Notes under the pieces: model-generated
Told to the model about the DNA's origin: nothing
Database searches by the model: none
Seen by the model: only the letters and a program-made list of their open reading frames with translations
NCBI GenBank assembly: GCA_037043455.1
Contig: JAWPHD010011491.1
Coordinates: 19,442-83,441 of the forward strand
Direction of reading: 5' to 3'
Source: Cyrtodaria siliqua
Lineage: Eukaryota > Mollusca > Bivalvia > Adapedonta > Hiatellidae
DNA: 64,000 bases
Position numbers and translations under genes: made by a program
Shown here: positions 1 through 12,289 of the stretch, piece after piece
How the letters are laid out: every line of letters starts with the position of its first letter
Position numbering within the stretch: position 1 is the first letter of the stretch

Positions 1-2090
1 TTTGTCCAAAGTGTACACATTTATAAATCTTTTATCAAATGCTATAAATTCACTCTTATTTATGAGGTATCAATATATTTATTGTAAGTTTTTGGGAGTC
101 TACCAGAACAAAAGCAAAGATTTATTATTCCACTATATATTGTCTTAATCATGTTAATGCTAAGATATTATTCAATCATTACTTTATTCTCATAAGATCT
201 CTTGTTTTCAGAATAATAGAAAATCACTTTGCAATATTTAATTTTTCTATATTGTATGGAATTTTATCGTGAAATAACATTATAAGTGTTTATATTTACA
301 TATGTTCCTACAGGAACACTGATTTACACATTAAAATAAACATATTGATGATGTTAGTCAATTGTCCCAAGTGTACAGAATTATGGTTAATGTTTAAAAC
401 AAAACAAATGAAGAAATGTTATGCTCTTTAAGGGCATTCATGGATCATTGAAACCAAGAAAATGAGTGAATCATTGTTTAAAGTTTTATTTTGATGCTGT
501 ATTAACATTCATTGTTCATTTCTCTCCAAATGATTTGAGATAGAACGGTCTAAACCTGCAAACATTAATTGTAATCTTTAACTATTAAATCTTAAAACAG
601 AATATTACAAATAAAATTCCTGTTTAACACATAGGTCATGGGGCAAATTTTAAAAGTTCTTAACTTTGTAGCCAGTTGACTCTGTTTTAAGATCAGAAAT
701 GTATGTTGATTTTTAATAATGCAAGGCATTGTCCCAAGTGTACAAAAAAGCAAGACAATGTGGCTTTTTTTAAGTATTCATATTTTTGGCAAATTTTAAT
801 TTACACTTATGAAACTTTGCAAATATCTCGAGTATGTCCTAAATTATGCAAAACATAAAGTTTACTCTTCAAAAGTTTAAGATAATGTTGCATAAAAATG
901 ACATTAAGGTGTGTGTTTATAAAATAATGGGACTTAAAAGCATAAAAACCTATATTTTTCAATTGTATTTTGGACTACAGAACATATTTTTACTAAAAAA
1001 TTATTGTTGAACATGTTACTTTATATGTACATGCTGCAAAAACAGTATTATGATTATTGTTTGAGATAATTTGTGAATCACAATTTGGTTATTTATTTCA
1101 CAAAAGTTCATTAAAATTCATATAAACACTTAGATTTTTATTGTAACATGTTAACTTATCCATTGGCCGTATTCATGACATAAACTTGAACATATTGGCT
1201 AACTATTGCACTAAAAATTATAATCCCATCTGTAATTTGAAATGTTACCAAAAAATTACACTTATGCTTCATTATTTTTGAAATCACCCATTTGTTACGT
1301 ATGTATTAATCAAGCTCAGAACCTCCTCTGACTAGATTTTTCTTTTTGCTACCACTTTATGCTCCCTGGTCAGCGGACTTATTTACCATTTCGTTTAAAA
1401 TATGGAGCCAAATTTTTAATCAGGTTTTATGAGACTATCAGAGCCTCCTCTGGCTATATTTTTTCTTTTTGTCACCACTTTCTCCAAGTAAAGAATTAGG
1501 AGCCTAGATTAGAATTCATTTAAAAGTAGGATTCCAGGAACTCCTTACACCTTAAATAATGAATAGAAATATATTTTATATCTGTATTTATACATATACA
1601 GTATATATATTTTTCTTTCCACCAACATGTATTTGTAAAGGACAGTTTTTCTTATTTGATTATGTAAAAAAAAACACAAAAAAAACCCGGAATTATGTAC
1701 CATCCGAACTACTATGACACCGCACTTTTACGGCCCGAACATTTCACAAACATTCAATCGAAATACCATCAATAACGATTTTTTTTTCATGCATTAGTGT
1801 GTTTTTAATGACAAAAACGGTATTTCTTACCACAAAGGAAAGAAAACACAACCCTAATAGCAGAATAATGAGTTTTATGTCAACAACTGTCGACCTCAAA
1901 GTTGTGACAAACTGCCAACACGAAGCCAGGCTAAATATTCGAACTTCTTCTTATTGTTTCAATGTGTGTATAACACATTTTAATTACTTTATTGCAAGTG
2001 TTTTCACAGTTCACAATACACATTGAGTATTTTGTCGTGAGGAACTTGAGCTTGAGATCCAGTAAAACCTTTTTTTGGGGGGATTTTTTT
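1..2090. other. AT-rich intergenic stretch, no gene seen
   Basis: No ORF with recognisable similarity. Contains three copies of TGTCCCAAGTGTACA (3, 363, 730; the first with one mismatch) and a degenerate duplication near 1310-1500 (CCTCCTCTGRCTA...TTTTTCTTTTTG). Confidence 0.5.
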
Positions 2091-2102
2091 TTTTTAAGAC
2101 AG

Positions 2103-2173
2103 GCCCGACGGGCTCCTCGTCTGCAAAATGAGACAGGCCCGGAATGAATTTCGAGGAGCCCCGGGCGTCGGGC
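2103..2173. repeat. GC-rich hairpin
   Basis: GCCCGACGGGCTCCTCG and its near-perfect complement CGAGGAGCCCCGGGCGTCGG enclose about 32 bases in otherwise AT-rich DNA. A related GC-rich inverted motif (CAGGTCGGGCGAAGCCCGAC) lies near 8494. Probably a repeat remnant. Confidence 0.55.
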
Positions 2174-3186
2174 TATCCTATTTCTTGAGCACTGAGTGAC
2201 TGACTAGACGACTGCATCACTGCGCATGTCCTATTAGGAAAAGACTGCTCCTTCATAATCATGTTCACTTTTGTACGAGAGTAAACTTTTTTTTACACTT
2301 TGTTCTTACCTATCGATGACTGCAAATAATAATAGACATATTGAAATAGTGTTTGCGGTAGTTTTTAAATGGGTTATGAATTTGCCTTTAACCAAAAACT
2401 GTTTTTTAAACTAGGCAAATTTTGAAAAAAAGGTTGCTCCTGCATAATCATGCTCATTTTTGTGTAGGGCCAAACAAAATAATATGTGTGGTTCAGGTAA
2501 CATTGGGAAAAAAAATAGGGTAGGTAGGTAGGATTTTTTTTTTTTTTTTTTTTCTCTCGACACGTTCCAAAAATAGGTCAAACACAGTGTTTTAATACTT
2601 TTGTAATACTTTGCTTAATATGTTTGTTTGGTTATTGGCTCTTTATACAACCAGGACAATATTTTTAAAAAATGTAGCATGTCAGAGCAAAATAAATTCA
2701 TTTGACTAAAATAAAAATGCACATATCTGTTTTTAAGTCCTTTTTGAAAGTGAAATATATTAAAAAGAAATTGACAAGAGGGTTGCAAAGATGCAAAGTC
2801 TGCACTCAGTATATAAGTGAACGGTGTCCCATCCACTTCTGGAGAACATTGATATTTAAACTATTAAAATTTATTATAATATTTCACCCTTAAAGATGAA
2901 ATTTGTCCTAAATCAACAAATCCGTTGTTGATATGTTTTTAATTATTAAATATCATTATAAATACGATATTTACTATGCTATTGATGTATGTTTAGTGAA
3001 AATATGTTTTGAAAGATAAAAACCGAAAAGGCGAACAGGCATTGCTAAAAAATCGAAAAAAATCTAAGGGGAAAAACTCTTGCGCGAATTACCGGAAATG
3101 ACGTCATTGGGAACAAACTATTTTTTGTTTACATTGGGACTGAACGCAAAACAGTATACCTTGTGTGAAAATGTGAGAATTAAACG

Positions 3187-3327
3187 ATGTCAGAGGAAAT
3201 GCCCGTGATAAAACGGTTACACCATGTGCAACCTTACGATTTGGAGCCAGAATACGTGTCTGAGGACGAAAATACATCGGATTCATCAACTGATGATGAA
3301 GTCGTACGCGGTGCAGGTGCAAATTGA
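3187..3327 (+). CDS. Short acidic ORF, possible first exon of a P2X7-tail-like protein
   Basis: Forty-six codons begin MSEEMPVIKRLHHVQPYDLE, followed by an acidic Ser/Asp/Glu-rich segment and a stop. A GTGCAA that could serve as donor lies just before the stop, so it may be a first exon. The VQPYDLEPEY motif recalls the start of proteins with the cysteine-rich P2X7 cytoplasmic domain, common and often transposon-associated in molluscs; the cysteine-rich part itself is not visible. A TGACGTCA lies about 81 bases upstream. Confidence 0.3.
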   Translation: MSEEMPVIKRLHHVQPYDLEPEYVSEDENTSDSSTDDEVVRGAGAN

Positions 3328-4411
3328 GAGCTTGTAAAGACTATCGTGTCATGTCATTCGTTACATTCAGTGGTTCATTACACTATTCACTAATCGAACA
3401 AAATAGCGTATTTATACACTTACAGCAACAACAAACAAAAAAACAACGTAAACATTGTTTTCATCGAAATCTGACAGTAAGTCACCCGCAACACTGCAAT
3501 ATTTGGTACATACACAATAACCGCGAAATGTTGTATATTCGGAATGAATGGACCTGGTCTATACCTATACATTAATACATGGATATATACATGTATGTAT
3601 GTAGATCTATGGTAATACGAGCGTCAGATTTTTTTGCCGATAAGTAGACATGGAACAAATATATTTATTAGATATTATCCATAATTGATAAAAAAATGAA
3701 TAAAAACAATAATAAATGAAACAGCATATAATTTCGGCGCCATAATTTCTATAGTATTATATATTTGCCATAAGTCGCCATCAACACCAAACACTCTAGG
3801 AGCGGTGTTTGCAATATGACACGCTCTCTAGTCTCCACGTGCCCCCAAATATCAATACAGACTAATAAAATATTGCGGTGCACTATTGAAGTGCAGCCTA
3901 ATTTGGGTACATACGTCGGTACATCACAAAAGCACGCGCCATTTAGGGAAACCTAGTTTTATGATATATTTCCTGTTTATTGCAATTTCTTGAGCGGTAT
4001 AATACCGCCGAGGGCAGACGCGTATTGCACAAGACGGATATATCACGATATTTGTCGCGCACAAAGAGAGAAAAATACTATGATTTAAATAATATAGCCA
4101 AATGTATTATGAGCACGATATAGACAGTTAGTAAGTATACTTACTCATGTATACTTACTCCTGATATACAGATCGAAAACAGACCAAATATATCAAATTA
4201 CCATAATATAAAGTGAATTATTCTATTATACTTGTTTTACTTATTGCACCAGCTAAGAGGCGTTATTGTTGTTGCTTTGCCATAAAAAATTACTGAATTA
4301 ATATAAAAGCTAGTAATATTATTAATTTTCTGCCTTGTAATAAATATCCATGAAACATTTGTTGTTGTTTTTTCAAATCCATAGCCCTATATATGTTGAT
4401 AATATATATAT

Positions 4412-4628
4412 ATAATACTATTGGCAGAAGAGGGTGTATAATTTAAAATTATTAAAATTAAAATTTGGAAACAAAGACGCTGTGTCTTTGTTTCCAAATT
4501 TTAATTTTAATAATTTTAAATTATACATTATTAAAATTAAAATTTGGAAACAAAGACACTGTGTCTTTGTTTCCAAATTTTAATTTTAATAATTTTAAAT
4601 TATACACCCTCTTCTGCCAATAGTATTA
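4412..4628. repeat. 217-bp nested palindrome (foldback element)
   Basis: The outer arms (ATAATACTATTGGCAG ... CTGCCAATAGTATTAT) are inverted copies centred near 4520. Within them are two further hairpins centred near 4480 and 4561, each with AATTTGGAAACAAAGAC as arm. It is flanked by TA repeats. It could extrude as a double cruciform; probably a MITE. Confidence 0.85.
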
Positions 4629-4884
4629 TATATATATATATATTTATTTCACCGGATTCATTTAAATTTATATGCTGAACGTTCTTAGCAATCTTTTTAA
4701 AAAAGACGGCTACATAATATTAGCGCTGTCAACTCTTCATTGATTCACGTAAAGACGCATGCTTCTAATTCAACAGCTAAACATTCACGGTGTATATAAA
4801 GATCTAAGACTACACCTTTCTTCAATTTATCATACGTATACCCGATGAGGTGCTAAGATAATTGAAGATAAATTTCAATCTTAC

Positions 4885-5258
4885 TTCATGTATGAATTTC
4901 CTCCTCAACGCCGGTCGAGTAGAGGAATACAACTTGCTTGGAGACGGCGGGGTTATGCACTTCTCATTTTTATAGTCGAATATCGTTGGTACTGCTGTTG
5001 ATTTTAATCTGCATGGCCTTTTGTTCTCCAAATTCAAAGATAATGAAACCAAAGGATGGACTTCCCACGAAGTCAACTCAAAATCTTTGCTACAAACTCG
5101 CGCGTCTTTCGTAGGTTCCCACTTTCTCGACGAGTCGGGCGATTTTCTTCGGTAAATCTTAATATATCATTATCTCGATTAGAGAAACGAAAGAAACTTA
5201 GGTTATTATCTTGTCCTTCTTTATGCAAACTTTTTCACCCAGCAACAGCACACGGCAT
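4885..5258 (-). pseudogene. Broken THAP zinc-finger exon
   Basis: Read on the minus strand from the ATG at 5258 it begins MPCAVAG, then TGA where a zinc-binding Cys is expected, then SLHKEGQDNNLSFFRF. After a one-base frameshift it continues WEPTKDARVCSKDFELTSWE and ends near RLKSTAVPTIF. This is the THAP (C2CH DNA-binding) order: N-terminal Cys pair, W-x-P, Cys-Ser-x-x-Phe, terminal AVPTIF. The zinc-ligand His of CSxHF is Asp. A GTAAGA donor follows at 4884. Stop, frameshift and lost ligands mark it as inactive. Confidence 0.75.
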
Positions 5259-7370
5259 TTTTAACAAGTACCATAAAACGTAATCCTACATAGACAATAC
5301 TATACAACTCAATGCGACACCGCGAATCGTTTGGTACCAATGACGTCACAGGATCACATGTCACTTACCTGTCTTCAAAAAGGGCGAAACTCGAAGCGTG
5401 TGCGCTATGAGATAAAATTGGCTACTGTGAGAAAACGGGACAACCAATAAGTGTAAGATTTGAAAATATTGTATATTATATACGTATATTTCCGAATATA
5501 TTCTCAAAATACACGCTATATTTCACCTTTAATAACGTACATACATGTAGCTGAAAGAAAACGGCTTCACTTTTATTTAAATATGTTCATGATCGTGTCA
5601 CATGTTTAAAAAATACCTGGAAGTAGCAATGCAAACGCATTTTTCAAATTAGAAAATATTGGGAAACTGATTAGTATTTTCTAAATAGTATCATCAAAAT
5701 AGTCCATTGAGAAAAAAAAAGTAAGTTTATGAACCACCCCACATGCAAAAAAAATATTTTTTTGTATCCAACAATTGCCAAAATGAATAAGCCTTTTTAT
5801 CAATTTTTCTGAAAAAAGCAACCTAGCTGATAAATATTGTTTTTTCCTTGCAATAAAGTCATGCAGATCTTTATTTACAAAGTAATGTGTCAAATGAATG
5901 TTTCTTTCCCTTTTTCTTTTAAATATGTGCTACTATTTTCACAAGTTGGTGTTAAACCCGTCATCTTTGCTATGTAAACAAATGAGTACTGGCGTTAGAT
6001 GGCCTACATGACTTATCGTGACAATGTCAAGGTCAAATTTGAACAATTCTGAAAAATGAGTAAATTAGCCTAAAAAAGCCAGAAGTTCTTTCGTGATGAA
6101 TGATAACATGTGTATGAAATATTTAAAGTGTTATTTCACTAAAGAATTCATGAGAATTATTAGTGGGAACAAGTTTCTAGTCCGAAATAAGACTCGAAAA
6201 AGACGATCTTGTTTGTAGTACCACGCATGCGCATTACAGTCACATGACAAGAGTTGTCTTTTCTGATGTTAGCAGGTGTTGAAAAATGCGCAAATACACC
6301 ACGAGTACGTCATTTTTTGTGAGATTAAATATAAAACAAATTGAAGATTAATTATTGAAGTACTTTATTTGTACATAAACTAGAGCGTAATCATCCGATT
6401 TAATACTGAACTTCCAAAAACCGCACTTCGCTTCCATTTATTTTTCATCTACCAATAAATAACAAAAGCCGTGAGGTCAATTACATAATGTATGCAGTGT
6501 TTTCTTCCTATATTCAACATAAAAAGTTCCACTTTTTAGTGTCTTAGCACTTAAAAGATGCGTAATTTGACCTACCCAACTCCAGGTTGGGATATTCCTA
6601 AATTCTAAATATAGCTTACGCGGCGCCACCTATCGGGTTTGCATTGCTACTCGAAGGGACTTCCATCTCCCATATTCTTATAGGCGAAACACTGAAATGA
6701 ACTGGTTTTTAAGCCAGAATCGTGGTGATTTTCTTGAAATATATCGATCAATGTAGCTTGGTTTACGACTGCCTTCATCATTTTTTTTTCCGGGCCGTGA
6801 ATACATCTTTCGAAAGTAAACGCTAACACGGTCGCCGCCATGTTGTATTATGCGTTGTTTCGTACTCGCGGCGTTTCGTACTTCGCGGTGTTTCGTACTC
6901 TTTACCGAACGTACCCACGAAAATTCGTTCTCAACCCGAAAAAAATAAATAGGGTCGGCGATTCGGCGGTAAATAAATAGGGTCGGTCGGGTTACCTGAA
7001 CCATACATATTATTTTGTTTGGCCCAGGGGTAAACATTTTTTTTTGCACTTTAATCGTACCTGTCGTTGATTGTAAGTAATAAAAGACATATTAAAATAG
7101 TGTTTGTCGTAGTTTTTAAGTGGATTTTGAATTTAGTTTCAACAAAAAAACTTTGTTTAACTTGGCCTTTTTTTCTAAAAAAAAAATTCTCCTTGATAAT
7201 CATGTTCATTTTTTTTACAGGGTTAAGCTTCTTTTTTTCACCTTAATAGTACCTGTTGATAATTGCAAATAATAAAAGACATATTGAAATAGTGTTTGCT
7301 ATAGTTTTTAAGTGGGTTTATGACTTTTATGGTAAGGAAAAGGTAATTTTTAAACTTGCCATTTTGAGAT

Positions 7371-9750
7371 TTTTTATCGGAAAATGGCGATCTATACATC
7401 TTAAACTTTAGTTTGTTTTTAAGGACCCCAGGACTCGATCTCGCACCATGGGGTATTGTACACTAGCTTACCATGTGTCCTTGTGTTTATTGTAAATTAG
7501 TGTGTGCGTGGGTCACCAAACTTTATGACAGGATGTTATGTAATATTACATACTTAAAGTCTTTTATGGCGTACGCATTTTTTCACTTGCGGTAAACTTG
7601 CCTAACAATAGATCAAGATCTAAATCATCAACATTAACAAAATAAGACTTTTCGACATTCCTTTTAATGCGAACGAGCAACTTTGAAATGAGAGCACTTT
7701 ACAATCATTCAGATGATTTTAATAGAGAATTTTAATTTTGATTACATTTCGAGTCTGTCAAAAGCTTAGCTAATTCACAGACATATTAATAAATATGTTA
7801 TTAGGTCTGTGGCTAATTAAAAGTTTTAAATTAGGCGACTTTAAAACCGCGAAGAAACAAACAATAATAATGCTTTGTTCAAATTATCATTTACACGTTT
7901 GTCGGCATGGTCGGTTTTATTTTTTATTTATATGTGATTGTGTATTTGTTAAGTTCTCAATTGTTAGTTATGACAAGAGAATACACATTAAACACGAGAT
8001 TTTTTATTTCCCACAATCCAAACGAATTAGCACAATGTAACTAAAATTGTTTTACATTTTAATCAACTCAAGATGCTGCCAGTTGTTAAATATATATGCG
8101 TTATATTTTGTTTGCCGATTCGAGATTTCCTTTGTTTGTAAAAGCATCAACACCATCACGATGAAGATTATTTATTTGACAATCATTTAAATAGTGTAGT
8201 AATTAAAATGCATTTATACAGCGACAAAAAGCATAAAATAGCAAGGTGATTGCGAAATTGATGGAGAAAAGAAAATATAGCGTGGGAAACTTTTTCCAAT
8301 CTGAAAAAAAACAGTGTGAAATTAGCTTCCAGCCTTGTATTTATATACACATATACTACAACACTATTTCTTCTCTCTATCACACTTCTCTCTCTCCTGT
8401 AGGAGGGGTGGAGGAGGGGGGCCTGTGAGATTTGGTAGGTATGGAAATTTGAAGAAGAAAAACTTTAATACGGGCAAAGCTCGACCTGCCAAAGGCAGGT
8501 CGGGCGAAGCCCGACTATATGTTACACGTATGTACATGTATGCATGGGAATGAATATGTTAAATACTCACTAACTAACGCTACTAATTTTCATTTTCGTA
8601 GTGCGTCAAACTTGAATTTTGTCTCCAAGATGGCAGACGACGCGGACGGCGCCATTTTGAAACTTCCGGTCGCATTTTTGACTAGCTTCCTGTCTCACGG
8701 TGAAGTCACGCAGACGTGATTAACAGTTGAAAGCCAAAAGTAACTAACCGGCGTTCCCTTGTTAACAGAAATAATTAATTTTGAAGAATGCTTACATTTT
8801 TATGAAGGATTGCGTGTACCCAGGAGTTTTTCTATATGTTTTTCAGTATGTCTAGGACTCTGAAGCGCTTTAAGCGTCTGTTGAAGCGTCTGTGATCGGT
8901 GTAGATCGTACGTTTCGCACGTCGTAATCGGTATAGGTCGTAAGTTTCACACGTCGTAAAGAATGTTTCCACAGCGCGTTAGCGTTCTCTACGACGTGCG
9001 ACTATTACATGTCACAGCCTTATTCTCCGCTATTTTTACGGAAAATACGAATTATGCAATGTTTTCTTTTAATAAACAAACAAATTAACGCAGCTCTGTT
9101 GCATATTTCTTGTTAGCGTTTCTAAAATTCACATTTGCAAAACCTCGATATTCAGGACCGAGAAAAACAAATGTGTACTTATAATAAAGGGAGACTAATC
9201 TCTTGACTGTTTAAAAAGGACAGGTTCAAAACACGGCGAGATTTCCGGGTTCTCCATCGAATTTTAAATGGGTTCCAAGTAGGTGAGGTTTACTGCAATA
9301 AAATACATTTTTGAGACAGAATTGGTCGAATTTTGACCCCTTATAACAAAATATGATACCAGCAATTGTGATTAAGAAGAGTTTATCTTAGTTAGAAGAG
9401 TTTATTTTAGTATATGATAAAACAAAATATGTGTTTCCAGTAAAGAGATCCTACATAAAATAAGGAAAAGGCTAGACAAATACACATATGTTTAACTTAA
9501 TCGCAAGTTAAACATGTAACAATAATATTTTAATATGAAACAGGCACTGACTAGATAACGGTCAAAGCACTTTGATACAATGAATGATTAATTGTGTATG
9601 GAATGGATTGGGACTGGAGTAAGAATTTGATAATAACAGGTAACAAAGATTAATTAAATATTCTCAATAACACTAAACAGATAACGAAAAATAAATTTCA
9701 CTAATAACAGTTTAAGAGATGAAAAAAAACTTGCCCCTCCCCCTCCTCAA
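7371..9750. other. Intergenic, no supported gene
   Basis: AT-rich with short low-complexity runs. GC-rich patches occur at 8400-8520 (inverted GGGC..GCCC motifs) and 8630-8710. No ORF resembles a known family. Confidence 0.4.
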
Positions 9751-9759
9751 CACCACCAG

Positions 9760-10250
9760 AGCCTTTTACTAGGTCCAGGGCTTTTTTTCAAGGAAATTGG
9801 GAAAAGGCCTAGGCCTGCTGAATTTGGGAAAAATAAGCGCGAGACTAAAAAAATAGCGTGATTTTCGTTGTTTTTTATTAAAATGTAGTTTTAGGTAAAA
9901 TATTGATTAGGTTTTAGAACTGAGTTATTTTAACATACAAACTATGTAAAGTATGTCACTTAATTACAAAAAAAAAATAAAAAAAAAATATATATATAGA
10001 TACATTTTTTGTTTTTAATGGGAAATTTTTACCCCAAAATTGGGGAAAAAATAGAGGTTTTTGCAATTGGGAAGAGGCCGAATTTCTGCCCTGTTAAATA
10101 GGTTAAAAAGGCCCTGAGGTCTGGAAAGGGGCATTTTTGCCTAGAATGTGGGAAAGATCCATGACTGGGAAATGACATTAAATGGGGAAAACTGCATGAT
10201 TTTGTAATTTAGGTGGGGAAGTGGCCTTATACGGACCGCTGCAAAAAAGG
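9760..10250. repeat. Dispersed repeat with repeated short GGGAAA-rich motifs
   Basis: Phrases built on TTGGGAAAA recur here, and similar text is found at 50990-51070, 51590-51730 and 42555-42605, so this is an interspersed repeat. No termini recognised. Confidence 0.4.
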
Positions 10251-11485
10251 GTTAAACGACCTCGACTACCTACCTACCACTACCTATGAGTCTCATTCAT
10301 TAAACATAGAAAAAACATCCTATGTATTTTGAAGGGTATTTATGCCAACAAACAGACCTTGATATTTCAATTGTATGTATACACTTACATTCCGTTGGAC
10401 ATGCTAGAATAAATAATAAACATGTCGCTAGATTCTCTGAGATTATCTACAGTGGTTTGGTCAGAGAAGGCTCGGATTATGAGAATAAAACAAATCTAGT
10501 TTTTCCGAAAACCGTTCAGTTGGTTAGCCCCCGAAAATTGAAATACGCGGACTCACACAAATACTGCACCAGCAATGTTTGCGCATATTTTCTGTGTAAA
10601 GGAAAAGATCAAATAAAGTCTGCACTCAAATCTATCCGTATCTTATTGTTCTCAAGTTTAAAGTCTTATTACAGATACAAAATAAAACAAAAAGCTGACC
10701 TTCCTACTTATTGTTGCAGTAAACAAGGGTATTATTTTATTAGGCCTTACAAATATATTTATTTACATATTTGTGCAAAGATCTATCTATAACTATTTCC
10801 TGACTTTAAGATCTGATCAAATGTATAGTTAGTTCTGACCCTTACACTTAAATAGAGATGGCTAAAAAGATTACATGCTATCAAATTGCTTTGCCCGTTA
10901 CATAGGTAGTGCCTATTTCATATTAAGTAAGAAATAATCGTATAATATCGTAAATTATGACAATAACATGATGGAAAATGTTTCAATAAAGGGCCTTGAC
11001 CCTGTGCCAGTGTCGCGGTAAACAAAACACGTGAAACACTGCGCAATAAAAATCTATTGTGGATGAGAAATTTTGAGGGAGAGACGATACTTCCTTTTTC
11101 CCGTTAAAAATTCAAGCAACAGAGAATCTTTACTTCCTTGCTGACTAAATTCTTGCTGTAGTTACCTTTTTTTAGGCGTCAAATTTCCCGCAAAGACTTC
11201 ACTTGTGATTTTGACATGTGCCGCCGGTGTGGCGTTTTACTTGCACGTAAATGTTTTTGGCAATATATCTATACCCCATTCGCAACATCTCGTATACTAT
11301 TTCGCAGCATCCCGAAGAAAGACGGGATTGGCCGAGCGTTCACGACTGATCTATGTCCAGAAAAACTGAACGGGGAGTGGGTTAAATGATGGAGAGGGTT
11401 TATTCATTAAAATATCCCGACATGTTGAATTTGTTTGCAGAGATCTAAGAAGTAAAGATTCACGTTTTACTATTTATTCAGTATT

Positions 11486-11850
11486 TTGTGATATCAAGAA
11501 TTCATTTCTTGATATCAAAAAATCTAATTATTGATATCACAATATCGATTTCTTGATATCAGAAAATCAACTGATTGCTTGATATCAAAAAATGCATTTC
11601 TTGATATCAAGAATTCGATTTTTTGATATCAAGAAATGAATTTTTGATATCACAATATCAAGAAATGAATTTCTGATATCACAAAATGTATTTCTTGATA
11701 TCAAAAAATGGAATTATGGATATCAAAAAAAATCAGTCTAATTTTTGATATCAAGAAATATATTTTTTGTTATCAAGAAATATATGTTTTGATATCAGAA
11801 AATCATTATATTTCTTGATATCAAGACATCAATTTCTTGATATCAAGAAT
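11486..11850. repeat. Array of the palindrome TTCTTGATATCAAGAA
   Basis: More than a dozen degenerate copies of a GATATC-centred palindrome at about 20-30-base spacing. Shorter stretches of the same array lie at 12158-12226 and 14343-14505, so a single array was probably split by the SINE and retrotransposon relic now between them. Confidence 0.9.
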
Positions 11851-11854
11851 TAAA

Positions 11855-12012
11855 ATCCTCCGAGCACGTTAAAGAACCATAGGAATCTATTCGATAATAA
11901 GAGTAGGGCAGGTTCCCGGATTCCTATGTATCCTTCCCCTCTCTCTGGGGCGGCTCTAAATAACCTATACTGTGTTGATGAGCCGTTAAACAACATTCAA
12001 TTCAATTCAAGA
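11855..12012 (+). repeat. SINE 3' fragment with AATTC tail
   Basis: CCTCCGAGCACGTTAAAGAA through GATGAGCCGTTAAACAACAT and an AATTC-type tail. It is the same family as the fuller minus-strand copy at 37690-38011; the tRNA-like head is missing here. Confidence 0.75.
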
Positions 12013-12157
12013 ATTAAAATAAAAAAATGATAAAATTGGAATTAATTATCGCTGGCCCATTTCGCCGTGCACTAGTGCGGAAAACAATTTAAAAACTGAA
12101 ACCACGTGATCATAACACTGCTTGACGGGACACTGTGGGTCATATATATGCTAGCTT

Positions 12158-12226
12158 TTTGATATCAAAAAATAGACTGATTTTTTGATATCAAGAAATA
12201 ATTATTTTGATATAAAAAAAATCAAC
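12158..12226. repeat. GATATC palindrome array, middle fragment
   Basis: Three degenerate TTGATATCAARAAAT units, same family as 11486-11850. Confidence 0.75.
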
Positions 12227-12289
12227 GTTGTGAAGATACTGTTATACTGCTGAACGTAGACATCGTCAGCCGAGTCTCCATCTATCATT

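Larger units (their letters stand above)
2467..7025. mobile_element. 4.56-kb TIR-bounded element with a THAP-domain exon
   Basis: Inverted termini of about 35 bp at 2467-2501 and 6991-7025 (core GGGCCAAACAAAATAATATG ... GGTTCAGGTAAC, one mismatch), followed inward by GTAGG/GTCGG-rich tracts. It is inserted in a tandem repeat that continues on both sides. It holds a broken THAP zinc-finger exon (minus), a short acidic ORF (plus), a large palindrome at 4412-4628 and an unassigned ORF at the right end. THAP domains occur in P-element transposases, so a DNA transposon is plausible, but no catalytic domain was found. The superfamily is not assigned. Confidence 0.65.
2240..7370. repeat. Tandem repeat of about 200 bp split by a large insertion
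   Basis: Units with a shared core (ATAATCATG...TTTTTT, ATTGCAAATAATAAAAGACA, TATTGAAATAGTGTTTG) lie at about 2240-2466 and twice at about 7026-7370. The 4.56-kb TIR element sits between them, so it inserted into a pre-existing tandem array. Confidence 0.7.

Noticed and set aside
6647..7049. Minus-strand ORFs beginning MAATVLAFTFERCIHG and MQKKMFTPGP
   Set aside because: They lie at the right end of the 4.56-kb element; no domain recognised, so not listed as genes though they may be element-encoded.
10322..10792. 156-codon plus-strand ORF
   Set aside because: The longest open frame near here, but AT-rich, with no recognisable motif or splice context. It is not supported as a gene.
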